Assembly: GCA_937996595.1 (NCBI GenBank)
Contig: CALKVC010000201.1
Location: forward strand, 1 to 8,656
Origin: an uncultured Chitinophagaceae bacterium
GTDB lineage: Bacteria > Bacteroidota > Bacteroidia > Chitinophagales > Chitinophagaceae
DNA: 8,656 bases
Direction: 5' to 3'
Below the pieces are notes generated by a model. That model was not told where the DNA came from. It ran no database searches and saw only the letters and a list, made by a program, of their open reading frames with translations. Position numbers and translations under genes: made by a program. Within the stretch, counting starts at the first letter, position 1; every line of letters begins with the position of its first letter. Positions 1 to 6,732 of this stretch are shown piece after piece.

Positions 1-1269
1 ATTGAGTTTGGCGGGTATGTATTTTCTACAAACAATGAGATCAATGCTTTAACTATGGGTTCTGTAGGAAGGGGTACTATTATTGATTATGTTCAAACTT
101 CTTTTAACAATGACGATGCCTTTGAATGGTTTGGCGGTTCAGTTAATTGTAAACACCTGGTATCTTATAAGAACCTTGATGATGATTTTGATACTGATAA
201 TGGTTTTAGCGGAATCGTACAATATGCACTTGCTATTAAGGATCCGGCAATATCTGATAATCCCGCTATTTCTACTTCTGAAGGTTTCGAATCTGATAAT
301 GATGCAACCGGTACAAACGAGGCTTTGCAGCCAAAAACAAGCGCAAGGTTTTATAATGTTACACAAATCGGCGCTTTCAGGTGTGCAAGTAATACAGCCG
401 GCAGTGGCGTACAGCCATCTGCAAATGGTTTTTCAAGAGGTGCACGTTTAAGAAGGAATACAGATATCAAAATATATAATAGCATTTTAATGAATAACTG
501 GAGAGGCCTTCGTTTAGACGGTACATTGGCACAGGCAAACGTAGATCAGGATTCATTGGTTTTCAGGAATAATATTATTGCAGGTGATTTTACAACAACA
601 TGGGTTGCACCTTATGCCGGAAAATCACTGGCTGCTGAAGATGCAGCTACGCGTACCCGTTTAAATAATATTAATTACAGTAACGATTCAGTTAATACAT
701 GTAGTCTGCTGGTAAATGCATGGAATTTCCTTAATCCTGATTACAGGCCAAATTCAGCCGGAGACGGAGCTTTAGTAATAGACCCAACCAACCTTTCTAC
801 TGGAGCTGATCTGACAACATTTGTTGATATAGATAACACGCTCTTCACCCCTTCCCAGACATATGATTTTGTTGCCAACGTTGCAGAAAATGGCGGTGGA
901 TCTACCAGTGGAATCATAACACTCACTATAGCTAAACCTTCCGGATGGGATATCAAAGTGCCTGGTTTAACGTTAACCGGTACAAACCAGTCAGGTACAA
1001 ACGGTACTTCAAATGTTTTCGGCGGCACACCTAATAATAATGGTGACTGGTTCTTCCGCCAGGATGCCAATTTCGTTTATGCTACTTCAAAACCGGGAGT
1101 AATAATTTCAAAAAGCGGATTAGCTGCTGTTGGATTTATTGCAACCCGTAAAGTATCAACCAGTACCGGAACCAACCAGAACCTGGGTATAACAATAGAA
1201 TCTGGAAGTGGTGGAGATAAAACAGATGCAAATAACAGTGCATTGCTTGGTTTAAGTACATCAAATTAA
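1..1269 (+). CDS. Secreted beta-helix-like hypothetical protein, 3' part (5' end outside window)
   Basis: The reading frame is open from the first base, so the gene begins upstream; 422 residues are visible, ending at TAA 1267-1269. The ATG at 55 is an internal methionine, because the upstream codons continue the same family-like sequence. The N-terminal part carries FEWFGGSVN (fragment residues 41-49), an acidic run DDDFDTDNG (60-68) and short N/D/G-rich strands such as the one around 146-175. From memory, this pattern matches a widespread Bacteroidota family of secreted proteins, often annotated only as hypothetical or T9SS-associated, with a probable right-handed parallel beta-helix fold. 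Residues from about 281 to the end look like a DUF11/Ig-like beta-sandwich domain. No T9SS sorting domain is visible at the C terminus, which is unusual if the protein is exported by that route. No catalytic residues are recognised. It probably shares a transcript with the next gene, 27 bases downstream. Confidence 0.75.
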   Translation: MEFGGYVFSTNNEINALTMGSVGRGTIIDYVQTSFNNDDAFEWFGGSVNCKHLVSYKNLDDDFDTDNGFSGIVQYALAIKDPAISDNPAISTSEGFESDNDATGTNEALQPKTSARFYNVTQIGAFRCASNTAGSGVQPSANGFSRGARLRRNTDIKIYNSILMNNWRGLRLDGTLAQANVDQDSLVFRNNIIAGDFTTTWVAPYAGKSLAAEDAATRTRLNNINYSNDSVNTCSLLVNAWNFLNPDYRPNSAGDGALVIDPTNLSTGADLTTFVDIDNTLFTPSQTYDFVANVAENGGGSTSGIITLTIAKPSGWDIKVPGLTLTGTNQSGTNGTSNVFGGTPNNNGDWFFRQDANFVYATSKPGVIISKSGLAAVGFIATRKVSTSTGTNQNLGITIESGSGGDKTDANNSALLGLSTSN

Positions 1270-1296
1270 TTAAGATCACTTAAAAAAATAATAAAA

Positions 1297-4200
1297 ATGA
1301 AACTATTTAAATCAATCATTCTGTTACTGGCAGTCGCATTTTCCTTTTTGGGCGCCGAGGCACAGAATGTTTCCCTTAATGTTTTAACACAGAATTCGGG
1401 CCAGGTGAACCTGGGTGGAACTGTGTTTGTTGAAATTACCCTCGCCAATACGAGCAGCACAGTTTCTGTGCCTGTTAATAAGGTTAGGCCCCAGATTAGT
1501 GTTCCTACATCTATCGTAAGCATTCCTGTTTCCGGTCACCAGTTGCCGGCAGGATGGTCCATTATATCAAATGCAAGCGGTGTAATCAGGTTATGTAACG
1601 GATCGGATGCGATTCCTCCAAATACCGCCCGTACAGCTTTGATAGCCATCCAGGGCAACGTACTGGGCGGCCCGCTCACCATTTCCGGAAATACCACTTT
1701 TGCAAACGGTACAAATTGTGCTACCTCTGGTGCAGCAACAAGCGGCGATGCTACCGGTGATAACACTTCTACTTCTACAGTAGAGGTTGTTCAGGGCCCG
1801 GCATGTTCAATTGCAGTTTCAGCTTCTGCTGGTACCATTGCATGTAATGGCGGAACAACCACGCTTACTGCCACTGCAACCGGAGCTTCAGGGGCAGTCG
1901 AGTATAGCCTGAACGGTGGTGCATTCCAGTCTGGTAATACATTTACTGTAAATGCAGCCGGTTCACCATATACCATAACTGCCAGGGAAGTTGCTACACC
2001 TTCTTGTAATGCAACTTCTTCTCCGGTTAACGTTTCACAACCTTCAGCTATTTCAGCTTCTGCTTCAGCAGGTACCATTGCATGTAATGGCGGAACAACC
2101 ACGTTAACGGTTACCGCTACCGGCGGAACTGGTTCTTTACAATACAGCCTTAATGGCGGTGCATTCCAGGCTGGCAATACATTTACTGTAAATGCAGCCG
2201 GATCACCATACACTGTTACAGTTCAGGATGCCAACAACTGTACGGCAACAACTTCAGCTGTTAATGTTACAGAACCTTCTGTATTATCTGCTACTGCAAG
2301 TTCAACAGCAGTAACTACTACAGGTGGTTCAGACGGAACTGCCACTGCAAATGCTGCTGGTGGAACCGCTCCATATACATATTTGTGGACTCCGGGCGGA
2401 CAAACAAATGCTACTGCTACCGGATTAATGGCTGGTAATTATTCAGTACAGGTTACAGATTTTAACGGTTGTACAACAACTGCCAATACAACTGTAGGAT
2501 CACCTGCTTGTACAATAGCTGTATCAGCTTCAGCAGGTTCTATCTTATGCAATGGAGGTACAACAACACTTACTGCTACTGCTACTGGTGCTTCCGGTGC
2601 TGTAGAATATCGCCTTAACGGTGGTGCATACCAGCCAGGCAATACATTTACTGTTAACGCTGCCGGTTCACCTTACACTGTAACTGCCAGGGAAATTGCT
2701 AATCCTTCATGTTCAGCAACTTCATCTGCTGTAACTGTTAACCAGCCTTCCCTTCTTACTGTTTCTGGTTCTGTTACAACTCCAATAGCTGTTCAGGGCG
2801 GAACCGGTTCAATAACCGTTTCAGCTGCAGGTGGAACTGGCGCTGTATCATATGTTGTAACAACAGGAACAACAGTTAATACTACAGGTGCTGTATCCGG
2901 CGTATTTACCGGATTACTGGCAGGTACATACACATTCACTGCTACTGATGCAAACGGATGTACTGCTACTACAACATCAATCGTACTGACTGAACCAGGT
3001 ACATTACCGCTTACCGCTACTTATGTTAAAAATAACCTGAGTGTTTGCGGTGGTTCAAATGATGGAAGTATCAGTGTAACTGCAACTGGTGGCTTGCCTC
3101 CATATTCATATAGCTGGACAGGTACATCAGGACCAGGCCAAACTCCATTCACTGCAGGTAACGTTTCTTCAATCACTGGTCTGAATTATGGTTTCTACAG
3201 TGTTACTATTACTGATGCCGCTTTCAACACTTTTGTTATATCTAACATCAATGTGCAGTTTGCATTTGCAGTATTTGTAACCAGCACAGGTAGCATTTCA
3301 AGTTCATGTGCCAACACCGGTACAATTACCCTTTATGGAAATGCAGGTGTTCAACCTTATACATACAGTATAGACGGAACCAACTACCAGGCCAGCAATA
3401 ACTTCACAGGATTGGCTACAGGTACATATACCGGTTATGTTAAAGATGCTGCAGGATGTGTAAGCACTAAGAACAATATTTTCATTGGTGTTGCCGCTCC
3501 AATTGTTGTTAATCCGTTTGCAAGAATAGCTTCAAGCTGTGCTAATGACGGAAGCATAGAAGTTTACAGGTCAGGTGGTATAGCTCCTTATACTTACAGC
3601 CTCGACAATGTGACTTACCAAACAAGTAACAAGTTCTTTAACCTGCCTGCAGGTTCTTATACAGCATATGTAAAAGATGCAGCAGGTTGTGTTGGTTCTC
3701 AGTCGGTTACTGTAGCTCAGGGTGTTGCACTTTCATTAACTGCTGTTAAGTATAATACCAGCAGTTGTATCAATGATGGTGCCATTCGTGCCACTGCAAC
3801 TGGTGGATTTACTCCTTACACTTACAGCCTGGATGGAGTTACATTCCAGTCTTCTTTCCTGTTTACAGGTTTAGCTGCCGGTTCTTATACTGTTACTGTA
3901 AAAGATGCCAAGAATTGCCTTGGAACAACCAATGTTACCATTGAAGTAAATACTATCGTGGTTACGGCTCTTGCAGTAAATGCCAGCAGTTGTGCCAGCA
4001 CTAACGGTTCTATTCAATTGTTCAGGACAGGCGGTGTTGGTCCATACATGTATAGCCTTGATGGCAATACATACCAGGCAAGTCCAATATTCAGCAACCT
4101 TACACCGGGAAGCTACACAGGTTATGTTAAGGATTCTAAAAACTGTGTTGGACAACTTTCAGGTATCATCGTTGGACCATCTGGTTGCGGTTTGAATGTT

Positions 4201-4488
4201 GCAACCAAATCAATCAATGGTTCAGGTAATGATGCTGTAAACAGCTCATTAAAAATACAGGCATATCCAAACCCAAGTGCAACAGAATTCAATCTTGTAC
4301 TGGATGGATTTAACAGCCTGGAAAAAGTAGCTGTAACTGTTACAGACATGTTGGGAAGGGTTGTATATCAAACTAACGGTACTGCAAAACTGCAGTTCAG
4401 GTTTGGCAGCAACTTGATTGCCGGTATGTATAATGTTCAGGTTATTCAAGGCAATGTATCAAAAAGCCTTAAGATAATTAAAGAGTAA
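1297..4488 (+). CDS. T9SS-exported surface protein with ten SprB-like repeats
   Basis: This complete 1063-residue protein has a signal peptide (residues 1-22, basic start, hydrophobic core, likely cut AEA|Q). Next comes a DUF11-like beta-sandwich region (about 24-165). Ten SprB-type repeats of 72-86 residues follow (169 to about 959), then a short linker and a type A T9SS sorting domain (987-1063) with the hallmark AYPNP near its start and an internal LGRVVY strand. Repeats follow a pattern of GG..PY.YS.....F.......L..G.YT..V.DA..C. The last four pair a Cys near the repeat start (SSC) with a Cys after the KDA motif, suggesting a disulfide. In this class the CTD directs passage through the T9SS and attachment to the cell surface; SprB repeats occur in gliding and adhesion proteins. 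A role as adhesin or surface fibre is an inference. The start is an ATG after an A-rich leader with no Shine-Dalgarno, normal for Bacteroidota. The gene ends just before a strong terminator. Confidence 0.88.
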   Translation: MKLFKSIILLLAVAFSFLGAEAQNVSLNVLTQNSGQVNLGGTVFVEITLANTSSTVSVPVNKVRPQISVPTSIVSIPVSGHQLPAGWSIISNASGVIRLCNGSDAIPPNTARTALIAIQGNVLGGPLTISGNTTFANGTNCATSGAATSGDATGDNTSTSTVEVVQGPACSIAVSASAGTIACNGGTTTLTATATGASGAVEYSLNGGAFQSGNTFTVNAAGSPYTITAREVATPSCNATSSPVNVSQPSAISASASAGTIACNGGTTTLTVTATGGTGSLQYSLNGGAFQAGNTFTVNAAGSPYTVTVQDANNCTATTSAVNVTEPSVLSATASSTAVTTTGGSDGTATANAAGGTAPYTYLWTPGGQTNATATGLMAGNYSVQVTDFNGCTTTANTTVGSPACTIAVSASAGSILCNGGTTTLTATATGASGAVEYRLNGGAYQPGNTFTVNAAGSPYTVTAREIANPSCSATSSAVTVNQPSLLTVSGSVTTPIAVQGGTGSITVSAAGGTGAVSYVVTTGTTVNTTGAVSGVFTGLLAGTYTFTATDANGCTATTTSIVLTEPGTLPLTATYVKNNLSVCGGSNDGSISVTATGGLPPYSYSWTGTSGPGQTPFTAGNVSSITGLNYGFYSVTITDAAFNTFVISNINVQFAFAVFVTSTGSISSSCANTGTITLYGNAGVQPYTYSIDGTNYQASNNFTGLATGTYTGYVKDAAGCVSTKNNIFIGVAAPIVVNPFARIASSCANDGSIEVYRSGGIAPYTYSLDNVTYQTSNKFFNLPAGSYTAYVKDAAGCVGSQSVTVAQGVALSLTAVKYNTSSCINDGAIRATATGGFTPYTYSLDGVTFQSSFLFTGLAAGSYTVTVKDAKNCLGTTNVTIEVNTIVVTALAVNASSCASTNGSIQLFRTGGVGPYMYSLDGNTYQASPIFSNLTPGSYTGYVKDSKNCVGQLSGIIVGPSGCGLNVATKSINGSGNDAVNSSLKIQAYPNPSATEFNLVLDGFNSLEKVAVTVTDMLGRVVYQTNGTAKLQFRFGSNLIAGMYNVQVIQGNVSKSLKIIKE
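1831..1961 (+). repeat. Direct DNA repeat, copy 1 (within SprB-like repeat 1)
   Basis: Bases 1831-1863 are identical to 2071-2103, and 1936-1961 are identical to 2176-2201. Both pairs are offset by exactly 240 bases (80 codons). The DNA between these blocks is less similar. This points to a recent tandem duplication or gene conversion between repeats 1 and 2. Confidence 0.85.
2071..2201 (+). repeat. Direct DNA repeat, copy 2 (within SprB-like repeat 2)
   Basis: This is the partner of 1831-1961 at an exact 240-base offset, with a 33-base and a 26-base block of perfect identity. The intervening part codes for a diverged strand (TGGTGSLQY against TGASGAVEY in repeat 1), so identity is patchy and not continuous. 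Confidence 0.85.
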
Positions 4489-4510
4489 CGTTCGGTTTAA
4501 TTTTGGTTAA

Positions 4511-4548
4511 AGAGGCTGGCCTTTATTGGCCAGTCTCTTTTTTATTTT
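4511..4548 (+). terminator. Rho-independent terminator after the surface protein gene
   Basis: An 11-base-pair stem (AGAGGCTGGCC at 4511-4521 with GGCCAGTCTCT at 4528-4538, one G-U pair) encloses a six-base loop and is followed by a T-rich tract to 4548. It sits 22 bases after the stop codon. Read on the minus strand the stem is followed by only three T residues, so it may stop the convergent small gene only weakly. Confidence 0.92.
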
Positions 4549-4566
4549 ATAACCGAATATTTAAAA

Positions 4567-4579
4567 TTCAATGATTGAA
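4567..4579. other. Short perfect palindrome TTCAAT-G-ATTGAA
   Basis: Two six-base arms are perfectly complementary around a single central G in otherwise AT-rich intergenic DNA between two convergent genes. It could be a protein-binding site, but no promoter lies beside it and AT-rich DNA yields such palindromes by chance. The rest of 4551-4691 shows no gene or convincing signal. Confidence 0.3.
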
Positions 4580-4691
4580 GTGGTAATTAAGTGAGGTTAA
4601 TTCATATATAAAAAAATAAGGATATTCCACAGTGGTGTGCTTCTATTTTAATAAAGAATTGATTTAATAGAATAACGTTTATTTAGGGAGT

Positions 4692-4910
4692 TTAAGAGGC
4701 TGGAACAGGATCTTTCGCTTTGGGTGTTTCGGATATTTTTTGGGGTTTTATTCCCTTTACGAGGATTTTCCCTGCTTTTTTAATTTTACGCTTCATTTTT
4801 TTATCTCCCATAGAAGGGTCAAGCTTATTAATAAGGGATTCCAGGTTTTTGGTAACCAGTTGCTTTATTCCTTTCTTTCCTGTTAATGTAGGTTCTGTTT
4901 TCTTTGCCAT
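4692..4910 (-). CDS. Small lysine-rich basic protein, function unknown
   Basis: This 72-residue protein begins MAKKTEPTL and contains 19 lysines and one arginine against six acidic residues, a net charge near +14. The middle (about 15-55) can form amphipathic helices: a leucine-spaced stretch QLVTKNLESLINKL, then a very basic KKMKRKIKKAGKILVKGIK segment. The C-terminal 15 residues are rich in Pro, Lys and Ser and probably disordered. I chose the ATG at 4910 because it follows an A-rich leader typical of the phylum; the only longer in-frame start is a TTG nine codons upstream. No signal peptide or membrane segment is visible. The composition suggests nucleic-acid or ribosome binding, but that is inference. 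From memory, similar short lysine-rich proteins with a helical KRIKKA-like core occur in Chitinophagaceae. It lies 153 bases after pstB on the same strand, where phoU is often found, but does not resemble PhoU. Confidence 0.6.
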   Translation of the reverse strand: MAKKTEPTLTGKKGIKQLVTKNLESLINKLDPSMGDKKMKRKIKKAGKILVKGIKPQKISETPKAKDPVPAS

Positions 4911-4925
4911 ATGGTATTTTTTATG

Positions 4926-4933
4926 CAAACTTA
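4926..4933 (-). promoter_or_regulatory. Possible -7 element (TAAGTTTG) before the small basic protein gene
   Basis: The octamer fits the Bacteroidota -7 consensus TAnnTTTG and is identical to the one before pstS. It lies 15 bases before the chosen ATG, which would leave a very short leader. No TTG is found 17-23 bases upstream, so the match is only half a promoter. It also overlaps one arm of the inverted repeat at 4927-4964. Confidence 0.3.
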
Positions 4934-4964
4934 ACAATAAGTTAATATGTCTAATGTTAAGTTT
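4927..4964. repeat. Inverted repeat in the leader region of the small basic protein gene
   Basis: AAACTTAACA (4927-4936) and TGTTAAGTTT (4955-4964) are perfect inverted copies separated by 18 bases. A GC extends both arms after one extra T on the right. A shorter hairpin, TTAAC-AATAA-GTTAA at 4931-4945, uses part of the left arm, so the two structures exclude each other. The site could be a dimeric operator or an RNA structure between pstB and the small gene; it lacks the T-run of an intrinsic terminator. Confidence 0.5.
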
Positions 4965-4979
4965 TGCCGTAAACCTGTC

Positions 4980-4999
4980 TTTGCCGGTTTTAAGGCAAA
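4980..4999. repeat. Short hairpin downstream of pstB
   Basis: TTTGCC (4980-4985) pairs with GGCAAA (4994-4999) across an eight-base loop. On the minus strand no T-tract follows, so it is not a canonical terminator. It could be an RNA 3' stabilising structure for the pst message or chance. Confidence 0.3.
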
Positions 5000-5063
5000 C
5001 GAAATGTTTGAATGTAAAAACAACTGATTTTGAGTATGTTCAATTTATGAAACCAATTATAAG

Positions 5064-5819
5064 TTAACCAAAGTGCCCATTCACATAATTCCTGGTTAAA
5101 TCCTTAGCGGGGTGTTTGAAAATATTTTCGCAATTGTCATGTTCAATCAATTGACCCAGGTACATAAAGGCAACTTTGTCGGAAATCCGCTGTGCCTGTT
5201 GCATATTATGGGTTACAATTACGATGGTATAATTTTGTTTGAGAGAAAGTATCAATTCTTCAATTTTATTCGTACTTATCGGATCAAGGGCTGAGCATGG
5301 TTCGTCCATTAAGATCACTTCCGGGCGAAGTACTACTGTCCTGGCAATACACAAACGTTGTTGTTGCCCGCCGGAAAGTTTAACTGCAGGTTTTTTTAAC
5401 TCATCCTTTACTTCATCCCATAAGTAACTTTCTTTGAGGGCTTTTTCAATTAAATCAGGTATTTCATTTTTGGGGAACCTGTGTATATTCAAACCATAGG
5501 AAAGGTTTTCATAGATGCTTTTTGGTAATGGGTTAGGTTTTTGGAAAACCATGCCAATCTTTTTACGCAGTGTCGTAACAGAATTCTCCTTGCTGTAGAT
5601 ATCCAGGTCGTCTATCTTTAAAGAGCCGTCAATTTTTGCATCAGGTGAAAGGTCGTGCATCCGGTTAAATGACCTTAGTAAGGTTGATTTTCCGCAACCG
5701 GAAGGGCCTATCAGGGAGGTAACCTGGTTACGGGGGAAATCAATGTTTATATTTTTTAATACCTGTTTCTTACCAAAAAACAGATTCATATCCCTGGCTG
5801 AAAGTTTAATTTCATTCAT
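5064..5819 (-). CDS. pstB: Phosphate ABC transporter ATPase PstB
   Basis: PstB hydrolyses ATP in the cytoplasm to drive phosphate import through PstC-PstA. The 251 residues match the family length (about 250-260). All ABC motifs are intact: Walker A GPSGCGKST (38-46), Q-loop in FQKPNPLP (92-99), signature LSGGQQQR (148-155), Walker B VILMDEP (168-174), D-loop SALD (176-179) and the switch His in VTHNMQQA (His204). FQKPNPLP and MDEPCSALDPIST are diagnostic of PstB among ABC ATPases. The protein ends in a normal PstB-type HFG tail. The ATG at 5819 starts one base after the pstA stop, so translation is probably coupled. It is the last gene of the pst operon here; no phoU follows. Confidence 0.97.
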   Translation of the reverse strand: MNEIKLSARDMNLFFGKKQVLKNINIDFPRNQVTSLIGPSGCGKSTLLRSFNRMHDLSPDAKIDGSLKIDDLDIYSKENSVTTLRKKIGMVFQKPNPLPKSIYENLSYGLNIHRFPKNEIPDLIEKALKESYLWDEVKDELKKPAVKLSGGQQQRLCIARTVVLRPEVILMDEPCSALDPISTNKIEELILSLKQNYTIVIVTHNMQQAQRISDKVAFMYLGQLIEHDNCENIFKHPAKDLTRNYVNGHFG

Positions 5820-5820
5820 A

Positions 5821-6666
5821 TTAATCTTGTGACCTGTGTTTAAAACGTATGTAAAATGCGATGATATTTAGTATGAAAACCAGCGAAATCAGTACTGTTG
5901 CTGTTCCATACGCCAACGGCCTTACCTGCTCAATTGATTGGTGTTGGGTAGATAGCATATATAAATGATAAGGCAATGCCATGAACTCCTGGCTGGGCGA
6001 TGTTGTAATATCATTAATATAAAAGGCAACACCGGTAAACAGGATGGGGGCTGTTTCACCTGCAGCCCTGGACATGCTTAATATAACACCGGTTAAAATG
6101 CCTGGCAATGCTTTTGGTAATACAACATCTTTAACCGTTTCAAATTGGGTAGCACCCAATGCAAGCGTAGCTTCACGCATGCTGTTTGGTATCCGTTTAA
6201 GCGCTTCTTCTGTTGTTGTTATGATGTATGGCAGTGAAAGCAGGCCCAGGGTTAAGCCTGCTGATAAAACAGATGTGCCCAGGTTCAATGATTGTACAAA
6301 CAGGGCCAGCCCGAACAATCCATAAATTATGGAAGGGATACCTGCCAGGTTCCTAATTGAAGCCCTGATAACATTTGTTAAGGCGGAGGGTTTTGCATAT
6401 TCATTAAGGTATACCGCACAAGCCACACCAAAAGGCACTGAAAATAAAGTTGTAATAAGTGTGAGCATCAACGTGCCGATGATTGCCGGAAGTATACCTC
6501 CTTCAGTCATCCCGTCAGATGGAAATTTACTGATGAAACTCCAGGAAACCGACGACATGCCTTTTGAAAAGATATCAACGAGAATCGTTCCAAGTATCAG
6601 GCATACCAGCATTGTACTTCCTAAGAAAAACACCCAGTTCAATAAGTAACCCATTTTTTTAACCAT
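5821..6666 (-). CDS. pstA: Phosphate ABC transporter permease PstA
   Basis: PstA is one of the two inner-membrane subunits that form the phosphate channel. The 281-residue protein has about six hydrophobic segments (roughly 8-30, 57-84, 107-128, 130-150, 190-215 and 254-273). The binding-protein-dependent permease (EAA) loop is REATLALGATQFETVKDV followed by LPKALPGI (about 164-190). This loop docks on PstB. The motif MSRAAGETAPILFTG (about 198-212) is typical of PstA. Start: ATG 6666 is preceded in frame by a stop six codons upstream, so it cannot be longer; an ATG four codons in (6654), preceded by an A-run, is an equally possible start. It follows pstC after 66 bases, the largest gap in the operon, and precedes pstB by one base. 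Confidence 0.96.
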   Translation of the reverse strand: MVKKMGYLLNWVFFLGSTMLVCLILGTILVDIFSKGMSSVSWSFISKFPSDGMTEGGILPAIIGTLMLTLITTLFSVPFGVACAVYLNEYAKPSALTNVIRASIRNLAGIPSIIYGLFGLALFVQSLNLGTSVLSAGLTLGLLSLPYIITTTEEALKRIPNSMREATLALGATQFETVKDVVLPKALPGILTGVILSMSRAAGETAPILFTGVAFYINDITTSPSQEFMALPYHLYMLSTQHQSIEQVRPLAYGTATVLISLVFILNIIAFYIRFKHRSQD

Positions 6667-6697
6667 CAGTTGCAGTCGGATTTAATTTCTAATTAAC

Positions 6698-6715
6698 TAC
6701 TATGAATTGATAGTA
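6698..6715. repeat. Small inverted repeat between pstC and pstA
   Basis: TACTAT (6698-6703) and ATAGTA (6710-6715) are complementary across a six-base loop, in the only sizeable gap inside the pst operon. The stem is short and AT-rich, so any RNA-processing role is speculative. No TAnnTTTG element is seen in the gap, so no internal promoter is called. Confidence 0.3.
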
Positions 6716-6732
6716 ACTGCCATTTCTCTTTT

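Larger units (their letters stand above)
1801..4173 (+). repeat. Array of ten SprB-like protein repeats (coding)
   Basis: The repeats lie in frame within the surface protein. By my reading the units start near 1801, 2053, 2287, 2506, 2758, 3007, 3265, 3502, 3733 and 3958. Units 1, 2 and 4 form one subfamily (SASAG..CNGGTTTLT core, GNTFTVNAAGSPYT strand). Units 7-10 form a second, with YTYS-D-..YQ.S..F..L..G.YT.YVKDA..C. Units 3, 5 and 6 are more divergent. Boundaries are approximate because the units were aligned by eye. Confidence 0.8.

Noticed and set aside
83..451. Open frame of 122 codons in another frame of the upstream secreted protein
   Set aside because: It lies wholly inside a gene with clear family features and has biased, non-protein-like composition.
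1791..2213. Long open frame (140 codons) antisense to the surface protein
   Set aside because: It is internally repeated only because the SprB-like repeats on the other strand are; a related antisense frame appears at 2439-2642 for the same reason. No start context or family resemblance.
1831..4173. Repeats considered as a CRISPR array or mobile element
   Set aside because: The repeats are in frame, 72-86 codons long and part of one protein; there are no short identical repeats with unique spacers, no transposase and no terminal inverted repeats.
4720..5067. Open frame of 115 residues on the + strand, hydrophobic, overlapping the small basic protein gene
   Set aside because: Its Phe-rich sequence is what the complement of lysine codons (AAA to TTT) gives, it runs across intergenic hairpins into the pstB stop, and it resembles no membrane protein. 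The minus-strand frame has the better start and composition.
6044..6649. Open frames on the + strand opposite pstA
   Set aside because: They are shadows of a well-conserved permease gene; the same happens opposite pstC (6872-7426) and pstS (8068-8331).
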